From positions 724,309,931-724,373,930 of the forward strand of contig CM054057.1 of NCBI GenBank assembly GCA_028641055.1: a DNA stretch of 64,000 bases, given 5' to 3'. The position numbers and the translations under genes were made by a program. Numbering within the stretch: position 1 is the stretch's first letter; each line of letters starts with the position of its first letter. A model generated the notes under the pieces. The model was not told the origin of the DNA and did no database searches. It saw nothing but the letters and a program-made list of their open reading frames with translations. Of this stretch, positions 45,166 through 57,255 are shown in pieces. This DNA comes from Alopecurus myosuroides. Lineage: Eukaryota; Streptophyta; Magnoliopsida; Poales; Poaceae.

Positions 45166-46210
45166 CAGCTCGAGAAGCGGATCACACTATTCCTCTTATT
45201 CCAGGAGCCAATCCCCCAAACATTCGCCCATATCGAATGTCGCATAGTCAAAAGAATTTGGTGGAGCAACTGGTTACACAAATGTTGAAAAATGCTGAAA
45301 TTCGTCCAAGCACTAGCCCATTCTCTTCTCCAGCCATCCTGGTATGAAAGAAAGACAAGTCTTGGCGAATATGCATTGACTACCGCAGCCTCAGCGACAT
45401 GACAGTGAAGAACAAATTTCCCATCCTTGTCATAGAGGATTTGCTAGACGAATTGTATGGAGCCACAATATTCTCCAAGTTGGACTTACACTCGGGCTAC
45501 CACCAAATTAGGATGCATGAGGCTGATATTCCCAAAACAGCGTTCTCAACTCACCTAGGGCACTATGAATTCCTTGTTATGCCTTTTGGGTTAAGCAACG
45601 CTCCAGCCACCTTCCAAGAACTCATGAATTCAGTTTTCAGCCCATATCTCATCTTAGTCTTCTTCGACGACATCTTAGGCTACAACAAATCAATGCAAGG
45701 GCACATATGCCATCTGAAAATGGTGCTGCAAGTACTCCAAAACCATCAGCTGAAAGCAAAGTTGAAGAAGTGCACTTTCGGCCAGCCTCAAGTGGAGTAC
45801 CTAGGGCATGTTATATCAGGTACTGGTGTTGATACAGACCCAACAAAAATCCAGACAATTGTGGAGTGGAAACAGCCCCCTAACATCAAAAAATTGAGAT
45901 GGTTCTTAGGACTTACCGGCTACTATAGGCGCTTCATCAAGAATTATGAAGTCATATTCCAACCACTCTTTGTAGCCTTAAAAAAGGATGCTTTCTAATG
46001 GGGAGATGCACAAGAACTCGCCTTTCAACGACTCAAACAGGCTCTGACCAACACCCCTCTTCTAGGTCTCCCAGATTCTTACTCTCCTTTCATACTCGAA
46101 ACCGATGCTAGTGGTACTGGTCAGGGAGCAGTCCTTATGCAACATAACAAGCCTCTGGCCTTCCTCAGCTAGCAATTAGGCCCAAGGAACAGTTCTGCCT
46201 CAATATACGA
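45166..46210 (+). pseudogene. Ty3-gypsy reverse transcriptase/RNase H fragment
   Basis: Starts in frame with the LINE B frame: PAREADHTIPLIPGANPPNI, then RPSTSPFSSPAILV. It continues after a TGA (45345-45347) with [45 protein letters not shown], the catalytic [21 protein letters not shown], and, after a TAA (45996-45998), the RNase H start FILETDASGTGQGAVLMQ. The FFDDIL variant suits a Tekay/Del-like chromovirus lineage. It ends near SASIYE (about 46205), where minus-strand element B begins. Confidence 0.85.
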
Positions 46211-46211
46211 A

Positions 46212-47914
46212 TAAGGACTACGCAACTTCACCACCTCGAATGTGAGCCACTCTACTCTGTAATTATCCTTCGATTCCCCAAAAGCGACCTCCAGTGTTAT
46301 CTTTCCCTCAGGGCAGGCCGAGTGTCCTGGCATAATTCCATGGAAAACTGTGGAACTTTTCCGCAACTGAGACTCCTTGAGCCCCATACGTAAAGAAGTC
46401 TCCCAGTATAGGATGTTGATGCTACTTCCACCATCCATCAAAACTTTATTCAGTTCGTAGCCATTGACCTGCGGCGCTACCACCAAAGATAACACACCCG
46501 GATGTTCTATTGCTTCCGGGTGATCTCTCCTGCTCCATGTTACTTCTTGATCTGACCATCTCAGGTATCTTGGGACGCCCGAGGAAACCGAATTTACCGC
46601 TCTCGTGAGTACCTTTCTCTCCCTTTTGGAAGTCCCAGTGGTGTGAACATGATATTGTCCTAACTGTTTTGGATTAGCCTGAAAGCCACCCGCACCACCC
46701 TGGTTATTACCCGGATTGCCGCCTCCTGCGTTGCCTGCGAGGTGTGGTCCGTTGCCCGGGTTTCCACCCAGACCCGGTCCTCCTCCCCGGCCTGCGCCTC
46801 GCAGGGCCTTCTGTATTTCCTTGTTTTTCCATCTCTGTAAGTCCACGCATTGCTCCAATGAATGATTAGCCGGCTTGCCATTCCTACTATGACGTGGGCA
46901 AGGCATCTTGAAGGCTTCTATGTGGTTAGCCGGCCGTGGTGGTCCTTGATAATTGACTCCTCCCTTGAAGTTTCCTTTGTTGAAGTTTCCATCTACTCTG
47001 GGCCTTGGAAACCCGGCCTCTGTATTGGCGACTAGCTCGGAGTTCCCGTCATACGGACGTTTATGCTGGTTGTTCCCATTACCACCTCCATTGTTACCCG
47101 ACACTGCCCCATTGCCGGATCTTCCGTTACTGTTCACGTTAGCCTTTCCTTTCTTTTCCTCGGTGTCCTCTTCTGTGGTGTCAGTAGAGGCATGCTTGTT
47201 GCACGCATCCATCAACTCCCCCATAGTAATTTCCGAGACATGCCTACTGGATTTCATGCGCACCAATTTTTGCACCAAAGGCGTGTATCTGCATGTTTTT
47301 GCCATAGCTTGTATCGCGTCCTTCGGCTGAATATCCGTGGAAGAGTGAAGTATCTCCATAACCCGGCATACCCAACTGCGTGCCGATTCTCCTTTTCTTT
47401 GGATACACCTATCTAAGTCGTCGACTGTGTATAGTTGTCTGCAAGTTCCATGAAAATGTTTGATGAAAGCCGACTTTAACTCACTCCATGAATTGATAGA
47501 TCTTTCGGACAAATTGTTGAACCATAGTTTTGCTGCTCCTTCAGACATCATAAGATACATAAACTTGGCTTGGAGTTTTTCTGAAGCGTTGCGAATAGAC
47601 ATAGCCATCTCATAACTGCTTAGCCAGGTCTCAGGATCCATGGTCGGCTCGTAATTGACAACTTTACCTGGTTCCTTAAACTTATCCGGGTATGGTTCAG
47701 CTCTGATAGCATCTGACAGGCACTTGGGCCCGGCTAAGTTTGTTAGTCTCGGCCTTGCGCGCGAAACATGATACTCGGCGGGCGCGGCAGGGGGTATGCC
47801 ACCTGCTGGCCCTCGCGCCACAGACCCGGCCATACGCCTCGCCCGAGAACTATCGATAATTGCATGCGCCGCTGAGACCGCGGGAGCCGCTGGTCTGTGA
47901 GGAGGAGGCGACAT
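46212..47914 (-). pseudogene. Element B gag (retrotransposon gag domain) and protease start
   Basis: ATG at 47914 directly follows the TAA that ends the upstream frame. The N-terminal part is Pro/Ala-rich. The gag core contains SEGAAKLWFNNLSERSINSW, ELKSAFIKHFHGTCRQLYTV and RKGESARSWVCRVMEI. A knuckle-like CPRHSRNGKPANHSLEQC lies near 46890. The aspartic protease follows with VLMDGGSSINILY (Asp-Gly-Gly-Ser at the active site) near 46430. The frame runs into foreign sequence at about 46212, so the protein is truncated. This gag style resembles the Tat/Athila-type Ty3 elements of plants. Confidence 0.8.
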
Positions 47915-49300
47915 TTACTGCTGCTCTGCCCTCCGTCGCGCCGAGCTTGATTGGATATTCCTCGTATTTCCGGGCTGCCTGCTGACGTATGGCGTCCCGT
48001 GCAAACCGCTTCTGTTATCCGGGTAATTAACCTGCTGAGCCACCGCAGTGCGTAACATCTCTATAGCACGCCGGGTCTCAATCGCTTGAGGCGATTCTCC
48101 TAATGGAATACGGTCGAGCGCCAGAGTTGCAGCGTACACATTATCCATGGGGTTATTGAAGTGACTCGGTGGGGTATGAAATCGCGACGGTGGTGGCGCA
48201 GTATTGCCTCCAGTGGCCCCGGCGGGTAACGCGGGTAACCCGGCTGGCACATTAGCCGTCTGTCCCCCGAGCGTCGCCCCTTGATACCCGGTTCCTTGAT
48301 TCACAACCGGGATCGGCTGGTCTTGGGGTGTGATGAACAACGCGGCCGGATGTAGATTTCCACCTGCCACCGGTAGCCTCGTCTGATGTCTCTGATTATA
48401 TATCCTAGTTGTTTGAGCTTGAATACGATCTTCCAACTGGCGCTGGCGCACGGCCATCCCCTGCCTCTCAGCTTCTACCTTCCTCCTTTGTTGTTCCAAC
48501 GCTCGGCGGGCCACATCTAGGTCTCTAGCGCGTGCCGCCGCGTTTTCTGGAGTTATCACTGTTGCCAATACAGTGGGATCCAAAATCAGGTTATTGCTGA
48601 ATAGAGCCGGGTTTTGTGGTTGTGACGTTCCTGCCCCAGCTGTTCTGTTCGCCCTGAATCCGAACATGTTTCTGAACTGAGCGCTTTCCCCTGTTTCGCT
48701 GGTAACGGAGGCCGGCTCACCATCGACCCGGGCTACGACCGGGTTTCCATTAACCGGTGCTTGTTGCTGGGCCAGCGCTTGCGCCACACCAGCCGCGGCT
48801 GCCGACACATCACCCTGATTGAGATTTATCGCAGGGGCTGTGTAGACCGCGAATCGGCGCGCAATGCCTGGTGAAGATTCGTATTCTTCCTCTTCGCAAC
48901 TATCTTCTTCGTACCGATCTTCGAGCAGATGCAAGATAGATTCGGTATTATCCTCTTCATCAACCCGGCCACGCGGGGTCCATACCGGCTCCTCCGGCTG
49001 TTCCCTCTTCGTGGTGGGTGTCTTCTCCGGCTCTGGTGTTCCTACCGATTCTTCCCCATCCGATTGGACACAGGTGGCGTCTCCTAACACAGATTCATAT
49101 TCATTATTGTCAGAAATTAAACCAGACGTACGTACCATGCCGACGAAGACGTTGACCCGGCCGATCGTGACGATAGATCCGGTTTCCAGCTGATCCGACT
49201 CTGCCCCCCAGCCAAAGTCATCAACGATCTTCTCTCGTTCAGGGTTGGTGACGATCTCGCCGATGACGAGGTTCTTCATGCTTTCCCGAGTTTCTCCCAT
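47915..49300 (-). pseudogene. Element B N-terminal gag extension
   Basis: A 461-codon frame from MGETRESMKNLVIGEIVTNP at 49300 to a TAA at 47915-47917. It is acidic at first (DRYEEDSCEEEEYESS), then Gln/Arg-rich helical (RALEQQRRKVEAERQGMAVR), ending SARRRAEQQ. The next codon after the stop is the ATG of the following gag frame, in the same phase, so one base change may have split a single gag protein. The ATG chosen lies just inside the LTR; the frame extends upstream into the LTR but without support. Confidence 0.65.
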
Positions 49301-49343
49301 GATGTAAACACCTCTGGACGTAGGCCCCACGGTGGGCGCCAAC

Positions 49344-49869
49344 TGTCGTGGGATAATCACGGCAGACGTTACCAGGGGTAACTTAGTTAGGGGCGAATCG
49401 ACTCTGGTGTTTGGGAGAGGGTTTAGCTCGGATGCAATCATATTAGCTGGTGATCTAGGGTCTCGGGCTGCAATGTCGCCGAAACTCCAATCTAGGGTTA
49501 CAAAGGCTTGCTCTCGTAAACCTAGAATACTCGAATCCTTCTATCTCTCGATCCTTAGTCTCTATGCCCTAGAGGCCGGTTTATATAATACCCGGCTCCC
49601 TGGCTTCCCTTACAAGATACATCCGGAATCCTACCCGAGATCCACACATAACCCTAAATTACCTACCATGACTCCCAAGTTACGGATCACAGGGTTGCAC
49701 CGCCTCTTGGGCCTTCTAGACCTTTTCTTCCCTTGGGCCGTGTCTCCTGCGCAGTTGCTGGCCCATTAATAACACCTGGCCCAACTTCGCAGCTCAAGGT
49801 CTCGTGTGGTTTCCCCTTAGCCGGGTCTTGTCCCGGACATGGGTCTGCCGGGTTATCATCCCCCCAACA
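49344..49869 (-). repeat. 5' LTR of Ty3 element B
   Basis: 526 bp, on the minus strand TGTTGGGGGGATG...TTATCCCACGACA. It contains ATTATATAAACCGG (TATA box, about 49590) as in LTR A. The first 15 and last 100 bases are the parts most like LTR A; the middle differs, so the two elements are related rather than copies of one another. Confidence 0.82.
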
Positions 49870-50629
49870 AGACCACCAACGAGCACTCCTCGCTTCTGTC
49901 AACGAGCACTCCCTGCTGGCCGGTGACGGAGGTGCGTTCGACCGCACATCGTCTTCTATGCAAGCGGTAGGAGCAGGGACAAATGTAGTTTCGTCGGAGC
50001 CTCATTATCTTCTCCGCTGTCTGCCTGATTACCATATGTTTAGTTTGTTAGTTTGTTGTTACCACACGAGGATTCCACGAAAGAGTCTAGCGATTGATGA
50101 TTAATTACAGAGAAAAACGCAGGCTCAGTTCCTGATGAATGTCTCTGCTTAATCAGGCTGTAGTAGTTGTAGTAATACACATCATGCTGCCAAAGTATTG
50201 ACAATCTGAAATGAGATGCAGTGCAAACCTTTTGTTAGTCAACTTTGTACTGGAAACGCCGATTACGTTCATCCATAAAGTGGCTATCAGTTTGGCAGGA
50301 AGTGTAACAACCACCAACTTGGAATCTCATGCATTGGTCAAGAACAAGATATTGTCCCTCTTTTGCAAGCAGAGCAAAAACAGAGTAGTTTTCCAGGCCC
50401 TGTAACAGTGGGTTGCCTTTCTCCTATTTTGCTTAAATGAAGACTAGCACAAAATGCACAACCTCATTTTACAACTTTGCACAGCCATACGTCTAACCCC
50501 AAACTATTAGTGGTAAATATCTTGCAGTACTGTAGATGACGCTTATACACTGAACAATGTGCAGTACTTGCACCAATTCAATTGCGACTGGACAGGTTAA
50601 AGCAAAGTTCATCATGCAAACACACACTG
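49870..50629. other. Intergenic, no gene recognised
   Basis: A short tandem repeat (CAACGAGCACTCC twice, 49876-49912) next to the LTR is the only structure seen. No protein-like frame. Confidence 0.4.
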
Positions 50630-50905
50630 TCATCCTATTTGTACAAAGTTTAAATGCAGCAGGTTCTCAGCTGCTTTGTTTGCCTGCACAAGAGTTTGAC
50701 TGTTGAATCTATTTTCTGTCAGCAGATGATGTGGGCTCTGGAATATTGTCCCGACATGTTCTCCACATATGAAGAAACATGAAGAATGATGCCAATGCTG
50801 TTGATGGCCCTGTCCCTTCTGGTCGCTAGCATTCTGAAGGGGAGCAGTCAGAAGCTTCCGCAAAAAGCCCCGGGGATAGATGACCGCATCAAGGTAAGAT
50901 GGGAT
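50630..50905 (-). other. Possible exon of an unidentified gene
   Basis: The minus frame LDAVIYPRGFLRKLLTAPLQ continues for about 90 codons to a stop near 50630. On the plus strand the same region has a perfect donor (ATCAAG|GTAAGA at 50893) ending KAPGIDDRIK. Which strand codes is unclear and I recognise neither product. This may be low-copy host sequence. Confidence 0.2.
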
Positions 50906-50994
50906 GAAGCCATTTTTCTTGTTTCCACATTAGTATTTTAGAATTCAGGTTAGGAGGTAAAACAAGGCAAATTTCCAGGGTAAAGAATTAATCC

Positions 50995-51390
50995 TTTTGG
51001 CAAAGGGGCGAGGTACTCAAGGGCACTCTCGTGCCGGGCTTTTTTTCAACTCTATTAAGGATAGTCAAACAATGATAGTTTTTTTTTGGATTATCCATAC
51101 ATGCCGTGAAAAAAGTCAATGACCAAGAGCATGGGAAATGGACTAACGGTTAAATCGAGCATGGCGTTTGAAATAGCCCTATGCGCCGGACACGAAAACC
51201 GCTTCCGAGAATCTAATCTCCGATCCATCCTTAATTTTAAATACGCCAAAATGAAAAAAAAAATCTGTGAAAATACTTCTATGAGAAGGTTTTATTGAAA
51301 ACATTCGAAAAACTCAAGGAAAATAACGAATCTTTCTTTGGCACGAGTGCCCCAGCTCTTTGGTCTTCAAGATAGGTACCCCTTTTGCGT
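50995..51390. repeat. Possible foldback/MITE-like element
   Basis: Imperfect inverted repeats: GCAAAGGGGCGAGGTAC with GGGCACTCTCGTGCC on the left, and the complements of GGCACGAGTGCCCC and GGTACCCCTTTTGC on the right (51340-51390). No target duplication could be fixed. Confidence 0.35.
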
Positions 51391-52301
51391 ATGGGTTGCG
51401 AACACTTCATTTTTAGCATTTCATCTTCTCTTGAGAAGCTCAAAATGAACGGATAGAGCAGATTGTCCAACAGTGGAACTTCTTCCTTTTCATTGCTTCC
51501 ATGGTCGTGCCCCATGGAACAGCAATACCCGTACTATTGGAGTGGTTCTTCAGTAGAGATGTTCCCAATAGTGCATCTTCTTCCAATGGTACTATAATTC
51601 ATATCCCTTTATTCTTTATTTGGTCTGTCAACATTTAAGGAAATTAATACGCTCCATGGACAAAGCAAAATGTGGAGTGCGTTGATCAAAGCAAGCCGAC
51701 CTATTCTATTACCAAACAATATTGGGAGAAGCTCATCTGCTTAAAATTCATTATTTTTTTCGTTCCCATTCTTCATTTTCCTTACAACCGAATCCATGGG
51801 GACATGTCATATTTAGAATATTCTGTGGTCCGCTCTGTTTACAATTCTTCTGTACTATCTTCTCTTTAGGTCAATGAAGCATGAACGGGCACTCCGAAGT
51901 AAAGGCCAAACACTTTGCAGTAGGGCGGGATAAGCAACGAAATGTCAAGATGAGGTGCACATGCACCCCATATGGAATGAAGGGTCGATGCGGCTATATA
52001 CATTCAAACCAGCTCAAACAGGAATACTCCAACGACCAAAAACTTCTCCATGCGCGCCCAATGTAACTGGGCCTTGGCTGGAAACCAAAGGACTTGCTCT
52101 TATCCAACTTGCCAGGGTGTAATGCTCGCTCTATTCAAACGAAGCCAATGTCTCCGAGCGCACCTTTGACCTTGGTCGTCTGGATATATATACTCCATTA
52201 ATTGGTCACAACTCGTCAAATCTTTTGGAGCAACTAAATCAGACCCGTTCAGTTTTACTGTCACCCACTAATAAGAAAGGAAAAAAAAATGTGTTGCCAT
52301 A
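51391..52301. other. Intergenic, no gene recognised
   Basis: AT-rich sequence up to the left terminus of the CACTA element at 52302. No protein-like frame or RNA gene was found. Confidence 0.4.
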
Positions 52302-52515
52302 CACTGGTGGAGAACAAGCCAGTAGCACCGGTTTGTAAAGGCCTTTGGACTCGGATACAAAACCGGTGCTACGTATCCGGAACTAAAGCCCCCCCCCCCC
52401 CTTTAGAACCGGTCAGTCACCAACCGGTTCTAAAGGCCTCCACGTGAGCGCCGAAGAGAGCTCGCAGGCGGAGGACCTTTAGAACCGGTTGGTAATACCA
52501 ACCGGTCCTAAATTT
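52302..52515. repeat. CACTA left terminus and subterminal inverted repeats
   Basis: CACTGGTGG start, then AGCACCGGTTTGTAAAGG facing ACAAAACCGGTGCTA, and TTTAGAACCGGTCAGTCACC facing CAACCGGTTCTAAAG, repeated once more to 52512. A 13-C run lies at about 52390. A/T-only bases (ATA) precede the terminus as a possible 3-bp target duplication. Confidence 0.75.
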
Positions 52516-52764
52516 TGTTTTCTCTTTTTTTTTCTTTTTTCTTTTCAGGGTTTCCAATTCCGTATTTAGGGTTTAGGGTTTAGGGCGTGTTCCGTATTTT
52601 CAGGGTTTCCGTTTACGTGTTTCCGTTTCTGTTTGCGGTTAAATGTTGATGCACCAAATAGTAGTACATATATATATACATGTAACACGAAGTAATCGAC
52701 CGATAATTACATAATCTGAAGTTCGTTTTGAATAGTTGTATACTTGCATAGAGAAGGGAGCTGG

Positions 52765-55700
52765 CTATAATTGGTTCATAGGATGGAAAAATTCTCCGTC
52801 TTCTGCTATGACTTGCGTGAGAAGAAATCCTGCCAATTCCTCTGCAATAGCCTTGCAACGGTCGATTGGTTTGAGCTGTGCCCGCTTTCGTGCCATCTTG
52901 AAAAGAAGTAGATGAAAACAATTAAGTTATGAACAAAACTAAACATAATTAATGGCAACATAAATAAAGTTGTGAAGATCCGGTTACGTACCTCTAGAGT
53001 TCTGGTAGTACGGGATTTCTCATTGATCTTCCTGTGAATGAACTCGCAAACGTAGTATCCACAATAATCAGTTCCCTGTGGTTGTTGCGGGACTTTCTAT
53101 ATACGAGAAACATAATTCAGTCAAATTAATAATAATCAAGAGAATGGTAATGGTATTTAAATCAGGGTACGTAGTACTACTTACTGTGTTAATCTGAAAG
53201 TTGAGCTTGTCTGCCCATGTACCGGGTTCTTCCTTGATGAACATTTGCCAAACCCTGGGCGACAAAAGAAAAATGAATAGAAGAATTAATTATTACTTAC
53301 TTGATATCAGAGAATGAACGAAAAAGAGGCCGATGAACGAAAGAGGCTGATATATATACTTTTGAAGCATCTGACGCGCGCTCTTCCATCTGTCAGCGCC
53401 CCAGTTTAACGAGTCCCAGACTTCAACTTGTCCTCTATCGATTCTAATGATGAACAATATGAAGTGGCCGCTGCGCACGTGTACACACGCAGTCATGCAT
53501 ACTCATCAATTACACTTAACATCAGGTAAGCAAAATGGAATGTCTACAAGACAGTAACACTCACCTGAATCCGTAGGGCCAAAGTATTTCTTTTTTGTTA
53601 TTTTGTCGCTTCAAAAACCTTAGCAAATCATCCGGTGTAGTCTTGTTGAACGTTTCTACTGTGGTTTGATGATACGAATACGGGTCAATGAACCCAAAGT
53701 CCCAGATTCCTGTCAGTCTGCATTCACGAATCTTCATTCTGCATAGTAGCGTACAAAAAGAATGTCGTGAGTGATAATTATACGGGCAACGAACGCGAGC
53801 TTAACTAAATAATTAAATTACACAAATAAATCACTTACAAACAGTAGCAGCTGAGGATAGACTTGTCGAGGGCACGTTGATTGTACATCTGGAAGAAATC
53901 ATCGAACCCAAGCTCGACACCGTAATCTCCGAAGTAGTGTTGATCCTGAATTTGAGCCATGATACAGTCTCTCTCCTGCCTTGCGGCCTCCAAGTACCAA
54001 TCATGTAAACTCCGTAGTTGGGTTGTTAGAGCAGTAGGATCTTCGACCAGAGGGTGCCCGGGCTTGTATTTATATACCACATCAGCAATAGCGTAACCCA
54101 CGTCGCCCATGCGTGGACAGGACACTGAAGCCTGGTCAGATAAGACCTTGAGCGGGCCAACTGACTGTGCTTCTTGTTGTCCGAGCTGGGGAACTTGTTT
54201 CCCGCATTTCGTCTGCTCCGCCTGCTTCATCTGTGCGGCGTGCTTCTTTTCAATATACCGTTCATAGTCTGAAAGGGGCGGCGGTGGCGGCGGTGCAGGA
54301 TAATATAAGTTGTCGATGGTCCGCTCAATTTTCCACTTTGGGATGTCCTTCAGAGTTTCCTTCCAGACGTCTGGAGGGGGCTTCTGGGGAAACTGTGCGA
54401 ACCATGCCTTGGTTTTGGATGCCACTGCATTGGTTAGTTCCTCCTCAGTCATCAAGCCTGGTAACTTCGGGGGACTCTTGACTTTCTTGGATTTCCTTGG
54501 TCTCTTCTTGGGAGGAGTCCCGTTTCTTCTGAACTGCAGCTTCCGCTTTGTCGTACCCGTAGTGGGCGCATCCGTCGGCTCACGGGAGTGCACGGGCGAT
54601 GGACCCTCGGCCTCGGGCTCCGGCCAATCTTCGTTGTGGGGTGGACTTGGAGGTTCGTTGGGGGGTGGACTTGGAGGTCGTGCATTCTCTGTACAAAAGT
54701 GAAAAAACTATTAAAAATAAGATAACATGTGGTGCAACATTCAGTAATTGATGGAGGTATGGTGCATTCGTACCTGGAGGAGTCGGTGGCCTTGGCGCCG
54801 AGTTAGGGAACACGATGTGTTTCTTATTCCACAAGATGATACCAAGCTCCATTTCTCCCAGTGTCTTCTCGCCTTCACCTCCAGGAATACTGAGCTCAAT
54901 TGAATGGCATCCCGGCGTAATTGTTGACAACCCGACACGAGCATGGGATGCTGGAATCTGACCACCATGGTAGGTTGCTCCAGGTTGATTCGGTAAAGCA
55001 TAGCCTGACGCCACCCTGAAGGATATGTTCCCCATTGGCATATGTATCTCACAGTTTGTCTTCTCCGTGATATCATCCACGGGGTAGTGAGGCGCCGACG
55101 GTTCGACTGCACGACCGTCTTCTAGCTGCAGGTGCGTGGAACCCACGCTGCTTCTATTGAGATGGGACGGCATGATCGTCTTCTATTTGCAGCTGATCAG
55201 GTGCAGGACGATGTTCTACCTCCTCTTCAGTGTCAGGTAGAGGATGTCCCCCTTTCTTCAAGAGAAAATCCACCTTTTCTTCTAATGTCGATATCCGTTC
55301 ACTCGTCTTTTTCTTGCTTCTATCACGGCTTCTGTAAGTGGCAATGTCCGCTGCAAACCCTTGGCTCCACGGGGTATCCGCTCCAAAGCCTCGTGTTCGT
55401 CCCCACTTTTCGGGGTTCCCGAGTGCCCTCGTCAGCTCGTCGTTCTCTCTATCGGGAACAAAAGTTCCTTTTCGAACAGCTTCTATTGCCTTCTCTAGTT
55501 CTGCTACGACTTTTGTTATTTTTTCCGACCATGGTCCCTGAGCAACAATCATCCCAGTCTCAGTGTCCAACGTTGCCCCATGCGCGAACAACCAGAACTT
55601 GGACCTATCGGGCCAGTCATGTGTCTGTGGAATGATACCTCTTTTCACAAGCGCAGCTTCATAGCTTCGCCACCTAGGCAGGGCAGTCATGTAGCCACCT

Positions 55701-56590
55701 GACCCCAAAATATGGTGATATTTCTTTTTCTTCGCATTCTCCCAATTTGTGGCCGATCGGGATGCAAACACACCCGATTTCTTGTACGCCTTAAAATCAT
55801 CCCAAGCGTCTCTTATCTTCACTAGGTTCCCAGTGAAAACTGGATCTTCGTCCTTATATTTCTTCCACAGTTCTTTCTTCCACCTCTGGAATTGTGTGGC
55901 CATCTTCTTCAAAGCCCACTGCTCGACTTTCTTCTTCTATCTTCCGCTACGCTGAAATTTTGCCATAGCGTTTCGCAAAGAATTTTTTTCAATCTTTCAT
56001 CGACATAACTAGCTCCAACGTTGGCCCCGGTCTTCGGCTTATTCCATTCTATTAAGTTGATCGGGACCAGGTCTCTTACAACAACTCCGCACTGATTTAC
56101 GAATTTGCGATAAGTTTCTGGGGGCTGCAGTGGTTTGCCATCAGCAGCAACTGTATCAATCGAGAACCTTGCGGTATCTTTCAACCTTGCGGCCGGGCCT
56201 CGTTTGGACTTTGTCTCAGTACTTGCGCTAGCTGTTCCGGAGGGCGCCTAAACGGGAAAATAATGATTCGTTAGTAAGTGCAATACAAATTAATTGTTGC
56301 GTGAACAGTGACTTGAGATATACGTACATTGGCAGAGTTTGTTCTGGAGGGCACTTCTTCATCCTCGACGTTGTCGTCGTCATCATCTACTACATCTTCT
56401 ATATTCTGATCTCCGTCGCCGGAGTCGTTAAAAAATTGATTGCTAAACGCTTGTCCACCGTCGTCATCACGATATATGGCCGTTGCATTATTAAAAATCA
56501 TCTCGCACATTAATCTTTCCTTCTCTCCGCCTCACCCATTCCCGCGAGTTTATCGGCGTGCGGATCATGTGCAGGTTCTTGGGGATCCAT
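52765..56590 (-). pseudogene. Ptta/En-Spm transposase (Transposase_24) with C48 protease-like C-terminus
   Basis: Multi-exon TNPA-position gene. Exon 1: 56590-56328 (MDPQEPAHDPHADKL, acidic DDVVDDDDDNVEDEE). Transposase_24 part: KPLQPPETYRKFVNQCGVVV (56110), KKYHHILGSGGYMTALPRWR (55700), RENDELTRALGNPEKWGRTR. Then HGGQIPASHARVGL (54960), a Pro-rich/basic linker, SYHQTTVETFNKTTPDDLLR (53680). C48 (Ulp1-like) pieces: GHFILFIIRIDRGQVEVWDS (53460) with the His, and QQPQGTDYCGYYVCEF (53065) with the Cys. Last exon starts ARKRAQLKPIDRCKAIAEEL and ends at TAG 52765-52767. Two single-base frameshifts (about 55920 and 55160) are apparent unless splicing avoids them. Confidence 0.75.
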
Positions 56591-56844
56591 AGCTCAACAC
56601 CTGCTAGTAAAATTTATAAAATGAAGAACACTTAGCGAAATTTTCATCGGGCACTTGGCGAAATTATTTCATCGGACAGTAATAAAATAATAGTTCTGGA
56701 CATATTAATGAAATAATAGTTCTGGACACACCAAGAGTTACATATAGCTCGGGTTGATTTTTTTAACCCTAATACATCACGATCGAATAATATCACTTAT
56801 ACATAGTCTCGTGACATCTCAAAATAATTAACTCGGACCGGGTC

Positions 56845-57255
56845 CTAAGCCGCGGGGTGCTGAGTCACGGTGCTACGCATCCATAGATAAGGAACCCTCA
56901 TAGGGTCATAGCTCACGTGGTAAGGAACCCTCCTAATAATCGACCAACTGCTGCTATACTGCCTATACTGCCTATCGAGCAAGTACATGTAGCGACGGAC
57001 GTGCTCGTTCTCCTCCCTGGTACGCTGTTGTACCACCTCCTCAGGGGCCGGCTCTCTCCGCACCGAGCGTGGCCCACGCGATGGCCACCAAAGAATATCC
57101 GGGTCGACCACGTCACCCGGATTTCTCACCAAGCCGCGTGCCCCGGTACTAAGGAGCTCCCAATGCCAGCCTGGCGGGGCCCAGTCCCGGACATCCCCCG
57201 GGGGTCCAACAAAGACATGAACTAAAAACCTGCCCGAACTAAGTAAATATTCCAT
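56845..57255 (-). CDS. Small ORF of the CACTA element, unknown function
   Basis: A frame ending TVTQHPAA at 56845. The conserved-looking core is VHVFVGPPGDVRDWAPPGWH, then GARGLVRNPGDVVDPDILWW, PEEVVQQRTREENEHVRRYM and SYDPMRVPYLWMRS. The start is uncertain: upstream AG sites (GGGCAG, TTTTTAG near 57220) suggest that it begins as an exon. I recognise no domain. It lies between the Transposase_24 gene and the repeat-rich centre of the CACTA element on the same strand and may be an upstream exon of that gene or a separate protein. Confidence 0.45.
   Translation of the reverse strand: MEYLLSSGRFLVHVFVGPPGDVRDWAPPGWHWELLSTGARGLVRNPGDVVDPDILWWPSRGPRSVRREPAPEEVVQQRTREENEHVRRYMYLLDRQYRQYSSSWSIIRRVPYHVSYDPMRVPYLWMRSTVTQHPAA

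Larger units (their letters stand above)
46212..49869 (-). mobile_element. Ty3-gypsy element B (5' LTR, gag, protease), truncated
   Basis: Minus-strand element with 5' LTR (49869-49344), a putative primer-binding site (TTGGCGCCCACCGTGG, just inside at about 49342-49327), a gag region split by one stop, and the start of protease. RT, integrase and the 3' LTR are absent; the element ends at the junction with the plus-strand Ty3 fragment. Its LTR is related to that of element A but is inverted in the window. Confidence 0.85.
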
